Assembly: GCA_016700055.1 (NCBI GenBank)
Contig: CP064997.1
Coordinates: 62,001 to 126,000, forward strand
Direction of reading: 5' to 3'
Length of the DNA: 64,000 nt
Origin: Actinomycetota bacterium
GTDB taxonomy: Bacteria; Actinomycetota; Acidimicrobiia; Acidimicrobiales; Ilumatobacteraceae
Both the position numbers and the translations under genes were made by a program. The first letter of the stretch is position 1. Each line of letters starts with the position of its first letter. The notes below the pieces were generated by a model. It did not search any database, was not told the origin of the DNA, and saw only the letters and a list, made by a program, of their open reading frames with translations. Positions 60,317 through 64,000 of the stretch are shown piece by piece.

Positions 60317-61216
60317 ATGAGCGACAAGCCTGCCCTCTCCCTCGTCGCCTCCCCCGGCAAGCGCGCGGCGGTCGTCGAGGCCGCGGTCGAGGCGGAGCGC
60401 AGGGGGTTCCCGGCGATCGCCTGCCCCAGCCTCGGCGGCGCGCTCGGGCTCTGCGCGAGCCTCGCCCACGTCACCCACGAGATCGGCTTCTTCACCTCGA
60501 TCCAGGGGATCTACGGCAGCGTGCCCGCCGAGGTCGGCGGGCTCGCCTCCCACGTCCACGAGCTGTCCGGCGGCCGGTTCGCCCTAGGGCTCGGCGTCAG
60601 CCACGAACCGATGGTGAGACGCCTCGGCGTCGCGATGGGCAAGCCGCTCGCCGACATGCGCGCCTTCGTCTCCGGCCTGCGGGCCAACGAGCGCTTCGGA
60701 GGCGAGCTGCCACCGGTGTACCTCGCCGCGCTGCGCGACCGAATGCTCGATCTCGCGGTCGAGATCGCCGAAGGCGCGATCTGGGCCAACGCCAGCCTGC
60801 TGCACACGACCACCCAGGTGGCCCGCGTGCCGGCCGCGCGGCGCGGCTCGTTCCACCTGGCCAACATGATCCCGACGGTGATCTCCGACGACGCTCGCGC
60901 GGCAGCCGCCGTGCACCGCAAGACGATGACGGTCTACGTCGGGTTGCCGAACTACCGCAACTACTGGCGGGCCTGCGGCTACGTCGAGGAGATGGACGCG
61001 ATCGAAGCTGCGATCGGCGCCGGGGAACGCGATCGCTTGCCGTCGTTGATGAGCGACGCCTGGTTGCGTGACTGCACGCTCGCCGGCACCGTCGACGAGG
61101 TCCGTGCCGGGCTCGCCGCCTGGGCGGACATCGGGGTGCAGCCGGTCGCGGTCATGTCATCGGTGGACGGCGGCCAGCTGAAGGCCGTCCGCGAGCTCTT
61201 CGCCGCGTACGAGTGA
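60317..61216 (+). CDS. Luciferase-like (F420-dependent type) oxidoreductase
   Basis: 299-residue TIM-barrel protein of the luciferase-like monooxygenase superfamily. It has HVTHEIGFFTSIQGIYG, ELSGGRFALGLGVSHEPMVRR and a late GTVDEVRAGLAAWADIGVQP segment. In actinobacteria most such proteins use coenzyme F420, but FMN cannot be excluded. The substrate is unknown. It overlaps the mscS gene as GTGA. Confidence 0.85.
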   Translation: MSDKPALSLVASPGKRAAVVEAAVEAERRGFPAIACPSLGGALGLCASLAHVTHEIGFFTSIQGIYGSVPAEVGGLASHVHELSGGRFALGLGVSHEPMVRRLGVAMGKPLADMRAFVSGLRANERFGGELPPVYLAALRDRMLDLAVEIAEGAIWANASLLHTTTQVARVPAARRGSFHLANMIPTVISDDARAAAAVHRKTMTVYVGLPNYRNYWRACGYVEEMDAIEAAIGAGERDRLPSLMSDAWLRDCTLAGTVDEVRAGLAAWADIGVQPVAVMSSVDGGQLKAVRELFAAYE

Positions 61217-62217
61217 CGATGCTCACCGCGGTGCCACCGGTCGACCCCGCGGATCAAGGCCTGATCGACGCGTGCACCGAAACCCCCGGCTGGATCTGCG
61301 AGCAGATGTGGGAGTTGACCGGGTCCGAGGCCGCGAGCCGGGCCGCGGACTGGTTCGTGGCCACTCCTCTGCGGGTGCTGCTGATCGTGATCGTGGCATT
61401 CCTGCTCAACAGGTTCGTGCGGCGCGTCGTCGCCGGCATGGTCGGGCGGCTGACGGCGCCTCAGCAGCTCGCCGCAGCCGGCATCGAACGCCTCGGGATG
61501 AAGGCCCCGGAGGTGCTCGACTCGACGAGTGCGCGTTCGACGGAGCGGGCGCGGACGTTGAGCGCCGTGCTGATGGGCCTGGCGACGGCGATCATCTGGA
61601 CGGTGGCGGGGCTGCTCGTGATCGGCGAGTTCGGCCTCAGCCTCGCTCCGCTGCTGGCGAGCGCCGGCATCGCCGGCATCGCGCTCGGCTTCGGCGCGCA
61701 GAGCCTGGTGCGTGACTGCATCACCGGGGTCTTCATGTTGATCGAAGACCAGTACGGAGTGAGCGACGTGGTCGACCTCGGCGAGGCGAGCGGCACCGTC
61801 GAGAAGGTGACCCTTCGCCTGACGACGCTGCGCGCCCCGGACGGAACCGTTTGGCACGTGCCGAACGGCGCCATCGTGCGGGTGGGGAACCGCAGCCAAC
61901 TCTGGTCGATGGCGTTGCTCGACCTCGCGATCGCCTACGACAACGACGTCGACCGCGCGCAGCAGGTGATCCTCGACGCCGCGCGCACGGTCTGCGAGGC
62001 CGACGAGTACAAGGACCAGGTGCTGGAGGCTCCGACGATCCTCGGCGTCGAGTCGGTGGGGCCCGACGGTGTCACCATCCGCCTGACGGTGAAGACCGAG
62101 CCGGGCGAGCAGTGGGCCTTGCAGAGAGCGCTGCGTGAGGGGGTCAAGGCCGCGCTCGACGACGCCGGGATCCGACCGCCGCCGCGCGGGTTCGCCGGCG
62201 ACTGGCCGCGGACCTGA
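61213..62217 (+). CDS. MscS-family mechanosensitive channel
   Basis: 334-residue inner-membrane channel that opens under membrane tension. Helices lie at about 53-70, 115-135 and 142-165; the pore-lining third helix is LASAGIAGIALGFGAQSLVRD, followed by GVFMLIEDQYGVSDVVDLG, the beta domain with VPNGAIVRVGNRS and a C-terminal alpha/beta domain. The start is the coupled GTG at 61213 or an ATG two codons later. Confidence 0.93.
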   Translation: MTMLTAVPPVDPADQGLIDACTETPGWICEQMWELTGSEAASRAADWFVATPLRVLLIVIVAFLLNRFVRRVVAGMVGRLTAPQQLAAAGIERLGMKAPEVLDSTSARSTERARTLSAVLMGLATAIIWTVAGLLVIGEFGLSLAPLLASAGIAGIALGFGAQSLVRDCITGVFMLIEDQYGVSDVVDLGEASGTVEKVTLRLTTLRAPDGTVWHVPNGAIVRVGNRSQLWSMALLDLAIAYDNDVDRAQQVILDAARTVCEADEYKDQVLEAPTILGVESVGPDGVTIRLTVKTEPGEQWALQRALREGVKAALDDAGIRPPPRGFAGDWPRT

Positions 62218-62221
62218 CCGC

Positions 62222-62887
62222 TCAGTCGGCGCTCGAGTGCGCCTCGATCGCCACGCTGTCGAGGATGCGCACCACGCCGCGCTCGACGGCGAGCGATCGC
62301 TCACGGACCCCGATCTGCAGCACCCGATTCGCCGTCTGACGCACGGTGCCCGCCGCATGGGCGAGGTCGTCCTGGGACATGCGGATCGGATCGTCGCCGT
62401 ATGCCTGCGCCAACACGTGGAGCCTTCGCCAGACCCTGATCTCAGGTGGCAGCAGCAGCTCGGCGGCAAGGGCGTTCGAGCGCACGAGCTGCTCGGTGAG
62501 CACGGTCACGAGAAGGCGGTCGACCCCCGGATGCAGCAGGCGCAGCTCGTCGAAGTCGCGCCGCTCCAGCGTGAGCGCCGCGCAGTCCTCGAGCGCGCAG
62601 ACGCGGGCCGTGCGGCGATGGTCGGGTTGCACCAGGGCGAGCGCGCCGAACATCTCGCCCGGCTGCACCACCCGCAGGATGATCGTGCTGCCCTGCAGCG
62701 TCGTCGCGCTTACCTGCATGCGCCCGGACTGCAACAGGTAGAGGCGGTCCGCCGCGTCGCCCTCGTTGAACACCACCTGGCTCCGTCGGTAGTGGCGCGG
62801 CCGCAGTCGCGCCACCACAGCCCCGCGCTCGGGTTCGCCGAGCTGGTCGAGCACTTCGAGCAGAGCGGCGCCCACACGCAGAACCAT
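62222..62887 (-). CDS. Crp/Fnr-family transcriptional regulator
   Basis: 221 residues: a cyclic-nucleotide-binding-type domain (about 15-125, VVFNEGDAADRLYLLQSGRM and GEMFGALALVQPDHRRTA), a dimerisation helix and a winged helix with SQDDLAHAAGTVRQTANRVL. No N-terminal cysteine cluster is present, so it is not an Fnr oxygen sensor. The Arg that binds cAMP phosphate is not clearly in place, so the ligand is uncertain. A palindrome just upstream of its ATG suggests self-regulation. Confidence 0.9.
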   Translation of the reverse strand: MVLRVGAALLEVLDQLGEPERGAVVARLRPRHYRRSQVVFNEGDAADRLYLLQSGRMQVSATTLQGSTIILRVVQPGEMFGALALVQPDHRRTARVCALEDCAALTLERRDFDELRLLHPGVDRLLVTVLTEQLVRSNALAAELLLPPEIRVWRRLHVLAQAYGDDPIRMSQDDLAHAAGTVRQTANRVLQIGVRERSLAVERGVVRILDSVAIEAHSSAD

Positions 62888-62891
62888 GGAG

Positions 62892-62905
62892 TGTCAAAGG
62901 TCACA
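62892..62905. promoter_or_regulatory. Candidate Crp/Fnr-type operator
   Basis: TGTCA-AAGG-TCACA, an imperfect palindrome with the 4-base spacing of Fnr-type sites, begins 4 bases before the regulator's ATG. A TTGACA on the minus strand lies beside it at 62906-62911. Confidence 0.4.
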
Positions 62906-62991
62906 TGTCAACTGGCGCGCGTGCGACAGTCCTGCCAGGGCCTTGGGGTGAATGTGAGCGGACACCAAGGGGGAACCGGGGGGTTCAGGAA

Positions 62992-63630
62992 ATGTTGCTC
63001 TTTTCACGTGTCATCACGCTCACAGGCAGTCCGCGACGGACCATGGCCTACGCCAACGACATCACCGGCTACGTCCGGGGCCACAGCACGCTCGACGTCA
63101 CCTGCTGGAACGCCGGCTTCGGCTACCCGCTCGGCACACTGGCTTGGTCGGCGATCGTCGACAGCCAGGCGACGCTCGCCGACGCATCGGCGAAGCTCCT
63201 CGGCGACAGCGGGTATCTAGACATGATCGATTCGGCGGCCGACATGATCTCCACGGGTGGAGAGGACCACCTGCGCGAGCTCATCGCCGGAGGTGAGGGT
63301 GGCACGGGCGAGGCACCACCGATCGGCGCCGTCGCCCAGATCACGACGGCAACGGCATTCGTCGACCGCTTCGCCGATGCACTCGGCTGGGGGGTGGAGG
63401 TCGCCCAGTTCGCGAGCGAAGTTCTCGGATCTCCGGTCGTCGTGCTGCGCGACCTGTTCGGCACGATGGGCCGGATCACCTGGATCGGCATCCAGCCCGA
63501 CATCGCCGCCGCGGAGAGCGCTGGGGCGAAGCTAGCTGGGAACGCCGACTACCTCGAGCGCATGAAGGGCACGGGCGAGCTGTTCATCCACGGCTCCGCC
63601 AACGTCAGCCAGCTGGTCCGCATCGCCTGA
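62992..63630 (+). CDS. Internally duplicated dimeric alpha/beta-barrel-like protein
   Basis: 212 residues made of two related halves. The first has GTLAWSAIVDSQATLADASA then KLLGDSGYLDMID; the second has GRITWIGIQPDIAAAESAGA then KLAGNADYLERMK. Each half fits a ferredoxin-like small-molecule-binding or monooxygenase-type (ABM/NIPSNAP) fold, so one chain would make a pseudo-dimer. The linker (about 85-105) is Gly/Glu-rich. The ATG at 62992 gives a complete first strand (LLFSRVITLTGS); one at 63043 would truncate it. It is divergent from the Crp/Fnr gene. Confidence 0.7.
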   Translation: MLLFSRVITLTGSPRRTMAYANDITGYVRGHSTLDVTCWNAGFGYPLGTLAWSAIVDSQATLADASAKLLGDSGYLDMIDSAADMISTGGEDHLRELIAGGEGGTGEAPPIGAVAQITTATAFVDRFADALGWGVEVAQFASEVLGSPVVVLRDLFGTMGRITWIGIQPDIAAAESAGAKLAGNADYLERMKGTGELFIHGSANVSQLVRIA

Positions 63631-63639
63631 CCACGCTCG

Positions 63640-63656
63640 CGGCCGCCGACCGGCCG
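63640..63656. terminator. Hairpin between convergent genes near the right edge
   Basis: CGGCCG, a 5-base loop and CGGCCG, in the 28-base gap between the duplicated-domain gene and the acyltransferase gene. Confidence 0.3.
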
Positions 63657-63658
63657 AG

Positions 63659-64000
63659 TCACCTCGACTCCGCGTAGCCGGGGTCACTCGGCCAGTTCGG
63701 TTGGAACATGTGCCATTGCTCGGGCGCCCGCCCGATCAACACCTCGAGTTCGCGCGCGAGGTACTGGGTGACGCGAGCCACGTCGTCGCGCAGCCCGCCT
63801 CGACGCTGCGCCGGCACCGGTGGGCGCACGATCGCGTGGTGGCCGTTGTACTTGCGCGTGAAGTAGACCGCGGTCGGCAATATCGGTGCCCCGGTGCGCA
63901 GTGACAGGGTCGCCGGGCCTGCCGGCAGCGTGGTCCGCTCGCCGAAGAACTCCACGTCTACTCCCCCACCCTGCAGGTCGCGGTCGCAGAGCAGGCACAC
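63659..64000 (-). CDS. Lysophospholipid/PIM acyltransferase, LpxL-HtrB family (5' end cut by the window)
   Basis: The visible 113 residues are the C-terminal part of a membrane-associated acyltransferase: LLCDRDLQGGGVDVEFFG, LPAGPATLSLRTGAPILP and the end WHMFQPNWPSD. In actinobacteria such proteins (PatA, for example) acylate phosphatidylinositol mannosides, which agrees with the PimA-like gene 3.4 kb away. The frame stays open to the right edge, so the start and the HX4D catalytic motif lie outside. Confidence 0.85.
   Translation of the reverse strand: MCLLCDRDLQGGGVDVEFFGERTTLPAGPATLSLRTGAPILPTAVYFTRKYNGHHAIVRPPVPAQRRGGLRDDVARVTQYLARELEVLIGRAPEQWHMFQPNWPSDPGYAESR

Overview
The window is 64 kb of dense, high-GC chromosome with about 70 genes, no rRNA, tRNA, insertion sequence, prophage or CRISPR array that I can see, and no gene-free stretch longer than about 190 bases. 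The combination of a complete Pup-proteasome system (pup, dop, pafA, arc, prcB, prcA), phosphatidylinositol-mannoside-type genes, an F420-type luciferase-fold oxidoreductase, an IdeR-like iron box, and queuosine genes (queA, tgt) linked to yajC-secD-secF points to an actinobacterium outside the mycobacteria and streptomycetes. Class Acidimicrobiia is my best guess, by inference only. Many gene pairs overlap by ATGA, GTGA or TGATG, so most minus-strand genes lie in long co-oriented runs.

Region 1 (1-14.3 kb): the end of a secreted protein; signal peptidase I; pafA; a 5-oxoprolinase operon (pxpABC); a receiver-like protein of unknown role; and prcA, prcB, pup, dop and arc. The proteasome locus is thus split, with pafA 3 kb from prcA. 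Upstream of arc come a divergent 3Fe-4S-type ferredoxin and a run trmI - ttuA-like - ttuB-like. These three look like a tRNA T-loop modification module (m1A58 plus 2-thio-U54). The TtuB-like protein ends in Gly-Gly-Ala rather than Gly-Gly. Three small membrane proteins follow.

Region 2 (14.3-25.2 kb): a LON-domain protein, a PBP4-type peptidase, an ADP-forming acyl-CoA synthetase, a thioesterase, and a TetR regulator divergent from a fatty-acid desaturase across a 24-bp palindrome. Then come nagA, a small conserved protein, transketolase and transaldolase.

Region 3 (25.3-38.9 kb): an iron-regulated feoA-feoB operon with a cysteine-bearing third gene, a MOSC protein, and an ABC-2 exporter. 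Glycolate oxidase genes (glcD, glcE, glcF) follow, split by an aldehyde dehydrogenase on the other strand and a phosphotransferase. Two membrane or coiled-coil proteins and rarA complete the region.

Region 4 (38.9-56.4 kb) is housekeeping: a Nudix hydrolase, aspS, hisS, rsh (ppGpp), apt, secF, secD, yajC, tgt, queA, a dienelactone hydrolase on the plus strand, ruvB, ruvA, ruvC, a 1-Cys peroxiredoxin, yebC, pdxT and pdxS.

Region 5 (56.4-64 kb) is envelope-related: a DUF3048 lipoprotein, htpX, lemA, a PimA-like glycosyltransferase, an F420-type oxidoreductase, an MscS channel, a Crp/Fnr regulator divergent from an internally duplicated small-domain protein, and the 3' end of a lipid A/PIM-type acyltransferase.

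Across the window many first genes show a TANNNT hexamer ending 6-9 bases before an ATG or GTG, with no Shine-Dalgarno sequence. This is the layout expected for leaderless transcripts. It was used to choose several starts.
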